From Clostridiaceae bacterium (GTDB lineage Bacteria; Bacillota_I; Bacilli_A; Erysipelotrichales; Coprobacillaceae): a stretch of DNA of 64,000 nt. Where the stretch lies: NCBI GenBank assembly GCA_902363625.1, contig CABJAS010000004.1:154815-218814 (forward strand), written 5' to 3'. A program made the position numbers and the translations under genes. Shown piece by piece: positions 55,349 to 64,000 of the stretch. Under the pieces are notes generated by a model. That model was given only the letters and a program-made list of their open reading frames with translations. It did no database searches and was not told the DNA's origin. The number at the start of each line of letters is the position of its first letter. Within the stretch, counting starts at the first letter, position 1.

Positions 55349-55828
55349 ATGTCTAAAACATTAGTTGCTTATTTTTCCCATTCAGGGAATTCACAAGTGA
55401 TTGCCAGAGAGTTTGCCAAAGTGTTAAATGGAGACTTATTTGAAATAAAAGCAAAGCATACTTATTCAAGCCAATATAATACGGTTGTTGAGGAGGCAAA
55501 AAGAGAATTAAATGCGAAAGCCAGACCGCTGTTGGTCAACCCGCTTCCGGATCTAAAGGAATATGACACGATTGTCATAGGGTATCCTAATTGGTGGGGG
55601 ACTATGCCAATGCCTTGCTTTACATTTTTAGAGAGCGCAGATTTTAGCTATAAGACGATAATTCCTTTTTGTACACACGAAGGAAGCGGCATGGGAAGAA
55701 GTGAGCAGGATCTTCAAAATCTTTGTTCTTCTGCGCGGATCTTAAAAGGTCTTGCTATCCGCGGATCAGCTGTACAAAAGGCTCAGCAGAAAATCATGAA
55801 TTATTTAAAAGAAAATCAATTGATTTAG
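55349..55828 (+). CDS. Flavodoxin
   Basis: 159 residues. LVAYFSHSGNSQVIAREFA is the FMN phosphate loop and GYPNWWGTMPMPCFTFLE the W-containing flavin loop of bacterial flavodoxins; FCTHEGSGMGRSEQDL follows. It carries electrons through FMN. AGGAGG lies before the ATG, 12 bases after the MFS stop, and the next gene follows after nine bases. Confidence 0.87.
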   Translation: MSKTLVAYFSHSGNSQVIAREFAKVLNGDLFEIKAKHTYSSQYNTVVEEAKRELNAKARPLLVNPLPDLKEYDTIVIGYPNWWGTMPMPCFTFLESADFSYKTIIPFCTHEGSGMGRSEQDLQNLCSSARILKGLAIRGSAVQKAQQKIMNYLKENQLI

Positions 55829-55837
55829 GAGAAAATT

Positions 55838-56383
55838 ATGAAAGTTATTATTCTATCATCAAGTCCGAGAAGAAAAGGCAACAGTGAAATTTTATGTGAA
55901 CAGTTCGCAAAAGGAGCAAAAGAAGCAGGACATGAAGTGGAAATGGTTAATTTGAATGACTATCACATGGGATTCTGTCTTGCTTGTGAATATTGCCGTT
56001 ATCATAATCATGTCTGCGTATTAAAGGATGATGCGAATCAGATTATTGAAAAAATAATTGAAGCAGATGTTTTTGTAATGGCGACTCCGGTCTATTTTTA
56101 TAGTTTGTCCGGACAACTAAAAACATTGATTGACCGTATGTTTGCCAGAGAATATGAAATTCGTGATAGTGAGAAACATAAAAAAGCTTATCTGATTTTA
56201 ACAAGCGGTTCACCTGATGTTAAGCAGATGACAGGTATAGTAGAAAGCTTTAGAGGTTTTATTCAAGTATTGCGTAAAGTGGAAGAAGGGGGCATCATTT
56301 ACGGCTTAGGTGCTTTCCATAAAGGGGATGCTTTAGAACACCCAGCATATAAAGAAGCTTATGAAATGGGAAAAAAGATTTGA
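55838..56383 (+). CDS. NADPH-dependent FMN reductase / flavodoxin-fold protein
   Basis: 181 residues. ILSSSPRRKGNSEILCEQFAKGA is the flavin phosphate loop and VFVMATPVYFYSLSGQLKTLIDRMFAREYE the second binding block. A CLACEYCRYHNHVC cysteine cluster near residue 48 recalls iron-sulfur flavoproteins, as in the protein at 36073. AGGAG lies before the ATG. Last gene of the MFS-flavodoxin operon. Confidence 0.84.
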   Translation: MKVIILSSSPRRKGNSEILCEQFAKGAKEAGHEVEMVNLNDYHMGFCLACEYCRYHNHVCVLKDDANQIIEKIIEADVFVMATPVYFYSLSGQLKTLIDRMFAREYEIRDSEKHKKAYLILTSGSPDVKQMTGIVESFRGFIQVLRKVEEGGIIYGLGAFHKGDALEHPAYKEAYEMGKKI

Positions 56384-56386
56384 AAA

Positions 56387-56410
56387 AGCCCTTGTCAATT
56401 GACAGGGGCT
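56387..56410. terminator. Hairpin between the flavoprotein gene and a reverse fragment
   Basis: A ten-base stem with two mismatches around the palindrome TGTCAATTGACA. The T run is on the minus strand (TTTTTC), so it is chiefly the terminator of the broken minus-strand gene that ends at 56409. Confidence 0.6.
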
Positions 56411-56543
56411 ATTCATATACTTCATAAAATTGGTTCATTTTTTTAATAATTTGTTTCACTTCCTGTTCACATTGTGAAGAATAAGTAGGATCACAATTGA
56501 AATGATTATTAAAGATGTGAATCAATTCATGGATCTCAGATTT
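56409..56543 (-). pseudogene. C-terminal fragment of a minus-strand gene
   Basis: The minus strand reads KKSEIHELIHIFNNHFNCD, then PTYSSQCEQEVKQIIKKMNQFYEVYE and a TAG stop (56411-56409), next to a terminator. There is no start codon; the frame is closed upstream near 56546. It looks like the tail of a gene whose front has been deleted. Family not recognised. Confidence 0.5.
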
Positions 56544-56609
56544 CTTTTGCTACTGTAGAGCCAGCTTTTATTAAAAAATATGATGATGGGCGATATGTAC
56601 TTGTTTGAA
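56530..56609 (+). pseudogene. C-terminal fragment of a plus-strand gene
   Basis: The plus strand reads ISFATVEPAFIKKYDDGRYV then LV and TGA, with no start. It abuts the opposite-strand fragment, so a junction between two broken genes lies near 56530-56550. Origin unknown. Confidence 0.4.
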
Positions 56610-56694
56610 AGAAAGATATCTTGCTTATTAATACAATAAAAGCATATCAAGAATTAAGTTGTTTAAGAGATCAAAGATTTATTATTTAGCAAAT

Positions 56695-56967
56695 ATGACA
56701 TTAAGTTTGTATCAGAATATAGTGAATAGTAAAGAGAACTTCAATCTGACAAAGCTGAGAAAAGGATTGATACAATTTGTTGTTTTAGTATTTGGTACAT
56801 TATTATTGGTGATATCTGTGGATTTACTGGTTAATGTTACCGGACTTAATCAAAATGAACTTAGTGAAGTGATTTCTGTAGCCGCAATTCTTTTAACTAT
56901 TGGAATGGCAATTGTTAAATATATTAAAGAAGCATATATTACTTTACAGGATATTTTAAATAAGTAA
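56695..56967 (+). CDS. Holin-like membrane protein
   Basis: 90 residues from ATG 56695 (a TTG at 56659 would add 12). Two membrane helices (about 22-45 and 55-75) with a charged end, followed 15 bases later by an endolysin, is the usual holin-lysin arrangement. No ribosome site precedes either start and the frame is open further upstream, so the 5' part may have been lost with the broken genes to the left. Holin call is based on topology and neighbour. Confidence 0.55.
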   Translation: MTLSLYQNIVNSKENFNLTKLRKGLIQFVVLVFGTLLLVISVDLLVNVTGLNQNELSEVISVAAILLTIGMAIVKYIKEAYITLQDILNK

Positions 56968-56982
56968 AAGGAGGGAAGGTTT

Positions 56983-57987
56983 ATGAGTTTATTAGGTATT
57001 GATATTTCAAGCTGGCAAAGTGAGCTGGATCTTAGTCAGATTATTTGTGATTTTGTAATTGTTAAAGCTACAGAGGGGGCAGATTATATCAATCCCTACT
57101 GTGAGTGCCACTTTCAAAAAGCATGCTTACTAAATAAGAAGGTGGGTTTTTACCATTTTGCTAGAAACAGCATTAATTCTGCAGAGGTAGAGGCAGACTA
57201 TTTCATCAGCAATACAAGAGGTTATTTTGGAATAGGGATTCCTATTTTAGATTGGGAAGATGCTGTTGAGGATGTGACCTGGGCTTTAACATGGCTGCAA
57301 ACAGTTGAAAGGAAAATGGGAGTAAAACCTATGATTTACATGTCTGAAAGTGTAGTGAATCGCTATGACTGGACAGATGTGGCTAGAGCCGGTTATGGCT
57401 TGTGGGTTGCAAAGTATAAAGGGTATGATCCCATTTACAATTATGATACAGCTAATAGAGGAAGCGAACCTAATATTTGTCATTGGCCGTTTTATGCGAT
57501 GTGGCAATTTACTTCAACAGGTTATTTGAATGGCTATAGTGGTAAATTGGACTGCAATGTTTTTTACGGTGACATTATGGCTTGGGATCGTTATGTGGGA
57601 GCGGCAGCCTCACCAGCCGAACCTAAACCAAAGTATTTGAAATATAAGGTTGGAGATTATGTCACCTTCGGAAGCTGCTATGTCTCTTCTAATGCAAAAA
57701 TTGGCTGGCCGCCCAATGGTGAGGCACTAATACCGGATATTAACGAGGGCATTATCACCGCAATTTATGAAGGAACCAATAATCCCTATCTGATTAATGA
57801 GGGAATGTGCTTTATTAATGAGGGTGATATTCAGGAAAGTAAAGAAGAATTTTATATTGTCCAAAGCGGGGATACATTGAGCGAAATTGCTATGCGATTT
57901 GGTACGACGTATCACTATTTGGCACAAATTAATCAGTTAGAAGACTCAAATTTAATTTATCCAGGACAAAAACTGAAAGTTCATTAA
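56983..57987 (+). CDS. Endolysin: GH25 muramidase with C-terminal LysM
   Basis: 334 residues. GH25 lysozyme domain (1 to about 205): LLGIDISSWQ carries the first Asp, PILDWED the catalytic Asp/Glu pair, and YAMWQFTSTG the end of the barrel. A small SH3-like segment (about 218-285; YKVGDYVTFG) precedes a single LysM repeat (about 290-334; YIVQSGDTLSEIAMRFGT...YPGQKLKVH) that binds cell-wall glycan. No signal peptide, so release would need the holin next to it. AAGGAGGG lies before the ATG. Phage-type lysis pair, without other phage genes nearby. Confidence 0.9.
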   Translation: MSLLGIDISSWQSELDLSQIICDFVIVKATEGADYINPYCECHFQKACLLNKKVGFYHFARNSINSAEVEADYFISNTRGYFGIGIPILDWEDAVEDVTWALTWLQTVERKMGVKPMIYMSESVVNRYDWTDVARAGYGLWVAKYKGYDPIYNYDTANRGSEPNICHWPFYAMWQFTSTGYLNGYSGKLDCNVFYGDIMAWDRYVGAAASPAEPKPKYLKYKVGDYVTFGSCYVSSNAKIGWPPNGEALIPDINEGIITAIYEGTNNPYLINEGMCFINEGDIQESKEEFYIVQSGDTLSEIAMRFGTTYHYLAQINQLEDSNLIYPGQKLKVH

Positions 57988-58016
57988 AAAAGCTTGCAAT
58001 CACTGCAAGCTTTTTT
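57986..58016. terminator. Bidirectional terminator between endolysin and glucosidase genes
   Basis: AAAAAGCTTGCA (57986-57997) pairs with TGCAAGCTTTTT (58004-58015), six-base loop. A and T runs on both sides serve both strands. Confidence 0.85.
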
Positions 58017-59564
<1,548 letters not shown>

Positions 59565-59609
59565 TTATATTCCATCTGTTTATGGTAGAATATAGATAGA
59601 GGTGTTAGG

Positions 59610-60377
59610 ATGAATGTACTAGAAAATATTCACATCCATTATGATGAACTGACTAAAAAAGATAAGGACATTGCAGATTATATTTTAGAGTATCCGAAGA
59701 AGTTCTGCCGTCAGGACATGAATGACTTTACAAGTAAAATGAATGTTTCTAAATCAGCTCTTATTCGATTTTCAAAGAAATTAGGATATTCCGGATATAG
59801 TGAATTACGTTATGAGTTATCAAGAATTATTTTTATCGGCGGAGAAAAAAGACAAGAGCTTTATACTCCGGTAGAAATTATTGGGCATGGCTATATAGAA
59901 TGTCTTTCTGCTTTAATTGAAGAACTGGATTCTGAATTGATCGAAACCATCGCAAAAAAGATTTGGCTAGCTAATAAAATTAAACTCTTTGGATATAATG
60001 AGTCTGCTTTGCCGCCACAGCATTTAGCGATACGAGGAACATTGCTAAACTTAGATTTTGCAGTCTATACAAATCGTGATTACTTTGCGACACAGTTCAA
60101 AAATATGCATAAAGAAGATTTAGCGATTATCTATTCAGTCAAAGATCATGCCAAGGTTTATGCATCATTACTAAAAAATAGAGAGATGCCGGCGTTAGTC
60201 ATTACGATGAATCCTAAAAATTTTTCATTGATAAGTGAGGATTTAATGGTGAATCTGCCTAATCCAGCAACATCAAAGGCTGGGCTGCTGGATGAACAGG
60301 TGTTGTTTTATGTTTTTAATGAGATTTTATTAGCTCAATTAATGAAAACAAAAACAGATAAAGGAGGGTGTTTATGA
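59610..60377 (+). CDS. RpiR-family sugar-phosphate-sensing regulator
   Basis: 255 residues. N-terminal HTH (YDELTKKDKDIADYILEYPKKFCRQ...MNVSKSALIRFSKKLGYSGYSELRYEL) followed by a SIS-type domain (about 110-240) that normally binds sugar phosphates. GAGGTG precedes the ATG. It is transcribed away from the glucosidase gene across 123 AT-rich bases, and probably controls it. The next gene starts inside its stop (ATGA). Confidence 0.85.
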   Translation: MNVLENIHIHYDELTKKDKDIADYILEYPKKFCRQDMNDFTSKMNVSKSALIRFSKKLGYSGYSELRYELSRIIFIGGEKRQELYTPVEIIGHGYIECLSALIEELDSELIETIAKKIWLANKIKLFGYNESALPPQHLAIRGTLLNLDFAVYTNRDYFATQFKNMHKEDLAIIYSVKDHAKVYASLLKNREMPALVITMNPKNFSLISEDLMVNLPNPATSKAGLLDEQVLFYVFNEILLAQLMKTKTDKGGCL

Positions 60378-60628
60378 AATTATTGGAGTTGCCTAATATT
60401 GGGAAAGAAACTGCACGTCAGCTAGAGGAAGTTGGCATTCATGATGCAGAAGAGCTGCGTTTGGTTGGAGGCAAGGAAGCCTGGCTTCGCATTAAAACCT
60501 CCATTGATCCGGGTGCTTGTATTCATCTATTATATGGTATAGAGGCGGCAGTTGAAGGAATTAAAAAGAAAGATTTAAATAATGAAAAGAAAGAAGAATT
60601 GAAGGAATTTTATCATTTAAATGAGTAA
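60374..60628 (+). CDS. TfoX C-terminal domain protein
   Basis: 84 residues. LLELPNIGKETARQLEEVGIHDAEELRLVGGKEAW is the helix-hairpin-helix TfoX_C motif. The N-terminal TfoX domain is missing, which is common in Firmicutes; a role in competence is not implied. AAGGAGGG before ATG 60374 sets the start, and the ATGA overlap couples it to the RpiR gene. Confidence 0.8.
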   Translation: MKLLELPNIGKETARQLEEVGIHDAEELRLVGGKEAWLRIKTSIDPGACIHLLYGIEAAVEGIKKKDLNNEKKEELKEFYHLNE

Positions 60629-60712
60629 AGCGGTGTTTCACTGCTTTATTTTGTTTATAGCTGGCGTCATGATGAAAACAATGATAAAATAATGAAGAAA
60701 TGAGGTGGAAAC

Positions 60713-62902
60713 ATGGCCAAAACATTAGTTTTAGCAGAGAAACCCTCTGTTGGCAGAGATATTGCCAGAGTATTGGGATGTAATAAAAAGTTAAATGGAG
60801 CATTAGAAGGCAATCGCTATATCGTGACTTGGGCATTAGGACATTTAGTCACATTAGCTGATCCGGAAAAATATGATAAACGTTATAAAGATTGGGATTT
60901 AAAAGATTTACCGATCATTCCTGATCGCATGTCATTAGTGGTAATTGGTCAGACAGCAAAGCAGTTTAAAGCGGTACAAAGCCAAATGAATCGAAATGAC
61001 GTTCAGGAGATTGTCATTGCGACAGATGCAGGACGTGAAGGAGAATTGGTTGCCCGTTGGATTATTCAAAAGGCAGGAATAAAAAAGCCATTAAAACGCT
61101 TATGGATATCTTCTGTAACCGATAAAGCTATCTCCGAAGGATTTAAGCACTTAAAAGATGCCCGAGCCTATGAATCACTGTTTCATAGTGCCTATAGCCG
61201 CAGTGTTGCCGATTGGCTGGTAGGAATCAATGCAACGCGTGCGTTAACCTGTAAATATAATGCACAGTTGGCGTGCGGGCGTGTTCAAACCCCTACATTA
61301 GCGATGATTGCCGCTCAGGAAGATCAGATTCGTCAGTTTGTCCCTAAGCCTTATTATGGCATTACCGCCGAAGCGATGGGAATACGCTGGAGCTGGCGGA
61401 CAGCAAAAAATGAAACGCATGTATTTGAAGAAGAAAAGGTGGATCAAGTTCTTTCTAAATTAGAACGTCAATCTCTAGAAATTACAGAGATCAGTAAGGC
61501 ATCTAAAAAGAAATATGCACCTTTGCTTTATGATCTTACAGAATTACAAAGAGATGCCAATAAGCTCTATGGCTTTTCTGCAAAAGAAACATTAGCAATC
61601 ATGCAGAGCTTATATGAATATCATAAAGTGTTAACTTATCCAAGAACGGATTCACGTTATTTAACCGATGATATCGTGCCGACCATAAAAGAGCGTTTGG
61701 AAGCTAGCCGTGGTGGGGATTATGATGCTGCTATTCAAAAAATCTTGAAACAACCAATAAAGAAACAATCTCATTTTGTGAATAATAGTAAGGTTAGTGA
61801 TCACCACGCAATCATTCCAACTGAGCAAAGTGCTTACATTGGAAGTTTTGATGATCGTGAAAGAAAAATCTATGATTTAGTATTAAAACGTTTCCTTGCA
61901 GTTCTGCTTCCTCCTTATGAATATGAGCAGACAACACTCACTGCTAAAAGCGGCAATGAAACTTTCATAGCAAGGGGAAAGATAGAAAAAGCAATAGGCT
62001 GGAAAGAAGTATACGGACATTATCGTGATGAAGAGGAAGAAGAGGACGAACAGTCTTTACCGCCTTTGAAAAAAGGACAATCAATGCATGTGGATAAATG
62101 GGAAAAAACGACGGGTAAAACTCAGCCGCCTGCTTATTTTACTGAAGCAGCATTGCTTTCTGCGATGGAAAATCCGGTTCGTTATATGAAAAGCAGTTCT
62201 AAACAGTTGAATACTACACTGAGTGCGACTGGTGGTTTAGGAACCGTAGCGACACGTGCGGATATTATTGAAAAGCTGTTTAATACATTCCTTATTGAAA
62301 AAAGAGGACAGGAAATTCATGTCACCGCTAAAGGAAGACAGTTACTTCAGTTGGTTCCTAATGATTTAAGATCACCTGAACTAACTGCAAAATGGGAACT
62401 TGAACTCGCTAAAATAGCGAAGAATGAAAGAAAATCGAATCAGTTTATTAAAGAGATTGAGAAATATACGCATAGTGTTGTTGAAGAGATTGAAACTAGT
62501 GAAGGTAAATTTAAACATGATAATATCACCACTAAAAAGTGTCCTGAATGTGGTGAACTTTTGCTGGAAGTCAATGGTAAAAAAGGAAAGATGCTGGTGT
62601 GTTCAAATCGTGAATGCAAGTATAAAGAAACTCTGTCTATTGTAACGAATGCTCGTTGTCCGAATTGTCATAAGAAAATGGAATTAGTGGGTAAAAAAGA
62701 AAGTCAGATGTTTGTCTGTAAAAACTGTGGCTACCGACAGCACATGAATGCTTTCAAAAAAGAACGAGAAGATAAGAAAGGTGTAGCGGGTAAGAGTGAT
62801 GTGAAAAAGTATCTGCAAAAACAAAAAGCAGAAACGAAAACAACCATTGAGGATTCACCGTTTGCTGCACTGTTAGATTTAAAAAAAGAATTGAAGAAAT
62901 AA
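60713..62902 (+). CDS. topB: DNA topoisomerase III (type IA)
   Basis: 729 residues, as in Bacillus TopB. Toprim domain (1-140) with LVLAEKPSVGRDIARVLG and ATDAGREGELVARWI; the catalytic Tyr309 lies in TYPRTDSRYL; LSATGGLGTVATRADIIEKL follows. Two C-terminal zinc ribbons are seen (CPECGELLLEV...CSNREC and CPNCHKKMEL...CKNCG). It relaxes negative supercoils and decatenates DNA. GAGGTGG precedes the ATG. It ends at a clear terminator. Confidence 0.96.
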   Translation: MAKTLVLAEKPSVGRDIARVLGCNKKLNGALEGNRYIVTWALGHLVTLADPEKYDKRYKDWDLKDLPIIPDRMSLVVIGQTAKQFKAVQSQMNRNDVQEIVIATDAGREGELVARWIIQKAGIKKPLKRLWISSVTDKAISEGFKHLKDARAYESLFHSAYSRSVADWLVGINATRALTCKYNAQLACGRVQTPTLAMIAAQEDQIRQFVPKPYYGITAEAMGIRWSWRTAKNETHVFEEEKVDQVLSKLERQSLEITEISKASKKKYAPLLYDLTELQRDANKLYGFSAKETLAIMQSLYEYHKVLTYPRTDSRYLTDDIVPTIKERLEASRGGDYDAAIQKILKQPIKKQSHFVNNSKVSDHHAIIPTEQSAYIGSFDDRERKIYDLVLKRFLAVLLPPYEYEQTTLTAKSGNETFIARGKIEKAIGWKEVYGHYRDEEEEEDEQSLPPLKKGQSMHVDKWEKTTGKTQPPAYFTEAALLSAMENPVRYMKSSSKQLNTTLSATGGLGTVATRADIIEKLFNTFLIEKRGQEIHVTAKGRQLLQLVPNDLRSPELTAKWELELAKIAKNERKSNQFIKEIEKYTHSVVEEIETSEGKFKHDNITTKKCPECGELLLEVNGKKGKMLVCSNRECKYKETLSIVTNARCPNCHKKMELVGKKESQMFVCKNCGYRQHMNAFKKEREDKKGVAGKSDVKKYLQKQKAETKTTIEDSPFAALLDLKKELKK

Positions 62903-62906
62903 AGAT

Positions 62907-62934
62907 GAAGACATTGACCTCAGTGTCTTTTTTA
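62907..62934 (+). terminator. Terminator of topB
   Basis: AAGACATTGA (62908-62917) pairs with TCAGTGTCTT (62920-62929), one G-T pair, then T residues. Confidence 0.8.
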
Positions 62935-63201
62935 TAAGCTGCTTTACTGCTTTGGGTTTTAACTTTTTCAAAAGAAAGTGTCAGTCAGCATGAAAATAGA
63001 AAGTGCAGGAGATTTTATGATGACTTTTAACAAGCATTGTAAAATAATAGGCTATGAAACTGCACTGTCGTTAATTGAAGAGTGGATGAACAGTGAGTGA
63101 GCCAATGTACCCAAAGCAGCTCTTGGAAAATTGAGAGTTCGATGAAAGAAATAAACCAGGTTTATAAGCTGGCTAATCGATTTGTCGAAAGTAATAAATA
63201 A
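62935..63201 (+). other. Decayed coding region after topB
   Basis: No intact gene. A 27-codon ORF with a GGAG site (ATG 63017, stop 63098-63100) reads FNKHCKIIGYETALSLIEEW. Further on, a different frame reads MKEINQVYKLANRFVESNK (63142 to 63201). Together they look like remains of one small gene broken by stops and shifts. Confidence 0.4.
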
Positions 63202-63248
63202 AATCGGTATGACGAAAAACAGTCATACCGATTATTTTTTAGTTATCG

Positions 63249-63479
63249 TTAATAGTGGAGCAGAAATTGTTTTGCCTCTTCACAAGATTCAAATATCTGA
63301 TTACTGTCAAGAATGTAATTAACAGTATCTTGCCAATCTTTTAAGGTGAAGTCTTCAGCGACATAATTACCAATTATTTTTTTTATGGAATTTAATAAAT
63401 GAGGAGCATGTAAATCTGAGAGATATTCACAGTTTAAATCGTTGGCAACACAATTGATTAAATGAAGATTTTCGTTCAT
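63249..63479 (-). CDS. Small acidic protein of unknown function, copy 1
   Basis: 76 residues, acidic, soluble, predicted helical: VANDLNCEYLSDLHAPHLL, then IKKIIGNYVAEDFTLKDW and a final helix with SCEEAKQFLLHY. Identical to the protein encoded at 63723-63953 on the other strand. AAAGGAG lies before the ATG. The stop is followed by a perfect hairpin with T residues. I do not recognise the family. Identity at DNA level points to recent duplication or gene conversion. Confidence 0.65.
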   Translation of the reverse strand: MNENLHLINCVANDLNCEYLSDLHAPHLLNSIKKIIGNYVAEDFTLKDWQDTVNYILDSNQIFESCEEAKQFLLHY

Positions 63480-63508
63480 GTCATACTCCTTTCCTTCTGA
63501 CCGAGATC

Positions 63509-63529
63509 GTATACAATCAGGTTGTACAC
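63509..63529 (-). promoter_or_regulatory. Candidate operator dyad, left copy
   Basis: GTGTACAA-N5-TTGTATAC on the minus strand, about 30 bases before the start of copy 1; repeated exactly in the right arm (63673-63693). Possible repressor site or self-regulatory element. Confidence 0.4.
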
Positions 63530-63531
63530 TT

Positions 63532-63670
63532 CTTGAATGATTCTTAGATTCTTATTACAAGATTATTCAATCACATATTGTATGTAAAGTCAAATGCTAA
63601 TTTAAGCAACTTTATATCTTTAGTTTATTTCAAAAACTTCTTTGACTGACCGAAATCCTTTGCATTCATA
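63532..63670. other. Unique spacer between the inverted-repeat arms
   Basis: 139 AT-rich bases without a gene. TTGACT occurs on both strands near its right side. CTGACCGAAATC in the spacer also pairs with GATCTCGGTCAG inside the right arm. Confidence 0.5.
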
Positions 63671-63672
63671 AA

Positions 63673-63693
63673 GTGTACAACCTGATTGTATAC
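63673..63693 (+). promoter_or_regulatory. Candidate operator dyad, right copy
   Basis: Same GTGTACAA-N5-TTGTATAC dyad, 30 bases before the start of copy 2. Confidence 0.4.
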
Positions 63694-63722
63694 GATCTCG
63701 GTCAGAAGGAAAGGAGTATGAC

Positions 63723-63953
63723 ATGAACGAAAATCTTCATTTAATCAATTGTGTTGCCAACGATTTAAACTGTGAATATCTCTCAGATTTACATGCTCCT
63801 CATTTATTAAATTCCATAAAAAAAATAATTGGTAATTATGTCGCTGAAGACTTCACCTTAAAAGATTGGCAAGATACTGTTAATTACATTCTTGACAGTA
63901 ATCAGATATTTGAATCTTGTGAAGAGGCAAAACAATTTCTGCTCCACTATTAA
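63723..63953 (+). CDS. Small acidic protein of unknown function, copy 2
   Basis: 76 residues, identical in sequence to copy 1 but on the plus strand, with the same AAAGGAG ribosome site and the same downstream hairpin (63968-64000). The two genes are divergent and separated by the 139-base spacer plus the arm ends. See copy 1 for composition. Confidence 0.65.
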   Translation: MNENLHLINCVANDLNCEYLSDLHAPHLLNSIKKIIGNYVAEDFTLKDWQDTVNYILDSNQIFESCEEAKQFLLHY

Positions 63954-64000
63954 CGATAACTAAAAAATAATCGGTATGACTGTTTTTCGTCATACCGATT

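Larger units (their letters stand above)
63202..63531. repeat. Left arm of a long inverted repeat
   Basis: 330 bases that are the exact reverse complement of 63671-64000 as far as can be read by eye. It contains a hairpin (63202-63234), one 76-codon gene and its upstream region. The right arm reaches the window edge, so the repeat may be longer. Confidence 0.85.
63671..64000. repeat. Right arm of a long inverted repeat
   Basis: Reverse complement of 63202-63531. Ends at the window edge inside the same hairpin that bounds the left arm, so its true outer limit is not seen. Confidence 0.85.

Noticed and set aside
63202-64000. Inverted repeat as an insertion sequence with terminal inverted repeats
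   Set aside because: The arms are far longer than IS ends, there is no transposase between them and no target duplication can be seen.

Overview
The window is a low-G+C Firmicutes chromosome, most likely from an anaerobic, gut-type member of the Erysipelotrichia or a close relative. The order atpHAGDC - DUF1146 (ywzB-like) - spoIID - spoIIQ-like - mbl - tagO-like - secG - rnr - smpB - ssrA recalls Bacillus-type synteny. The sporulation genes make it a spore-former lineage. The tmRNA tag ends in NYSFA, close to the NYAFA ends of Mollicutes tags, which are sister to Erysipelotrichia. A [FeFe]-hydrogenase, a choloylglycine-hydrolase-family enzyme and two 6-phospho-beta-glucosidases fit an anaerobic gut lifestyle. 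The species is inference only.

Layout. 1-4440: ATP synthase operon, cut at its left end. 4464-12889: envelope, sporulation and RNA-quality genes (ywzB-like, spoIID, spoIIQ-like, mbl, an unusual tagO fusion, secG, rnr, smpB, tmRNA). 12890 to about 21100: a very AT-rich accessory island starting exactly at the 3' end of ssrA. It holds broken genes (a frameshifted gene, a nonsense-interrupted gene, a RhuM relic), a degenerate copy of the ssrA 3' end near 15459-15539, and one large intact gene. That gene encodes a 1115-residue protein with an Mrr-like nuclease domain, an nSTAND3-type P-loop NTPase and a long helical C-terminus, and is a strong anti-phage defence candidate.

21152-42657: many short operons of housekeeping-accessory genes (PAS protein, small kinases, GNAT acetyltransferases, MFS and MATE exporters, TetR and MerR regulators with their target genes, metallo-hydrolase/phosphatase/aldo-keto reductase operon, secreted nuclease, soluble hybrid histidine kinase). 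42699-50028: a 6-phospho-beta-glucosidase with a ChbG-type deacetylase, then membrane proteins, a kinase, an alkylsulfatase-like hydrolase and a SAP/DUF6434 protein. 50063-56383: MerR-controlled MFS exporters, a monomeric [FeFe]-hydrogenase and flavodoxin-type redox proteins. 56409-57987: gene fragments followed by a holin-like protein and a GH25-LysM endolysin, probably a phage remnant. 58017-62902: second 6-phospho-beta-glucosidase with a divergent RpiR regulator, a TfoX-C protein and topoisomerase III. 62903-64000: decayed sequence, then a perfect inverted repeat of at least 330 bp carrying two identical, divergent 76-codon genes.

Recurring regulation. Four MerR-type promoters share a 19-bp spacer and a dyad inside it (35953, 41035, 50485, 54093); the last has no adjacent merR gene. 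Several housekeeping promoters use an extended -10 (TGnTATAAT). Two candidate CcpA cre sites sit at sugar genes. No CRISPR array, rRNA, tRNA or intact insertion sequence was seen.
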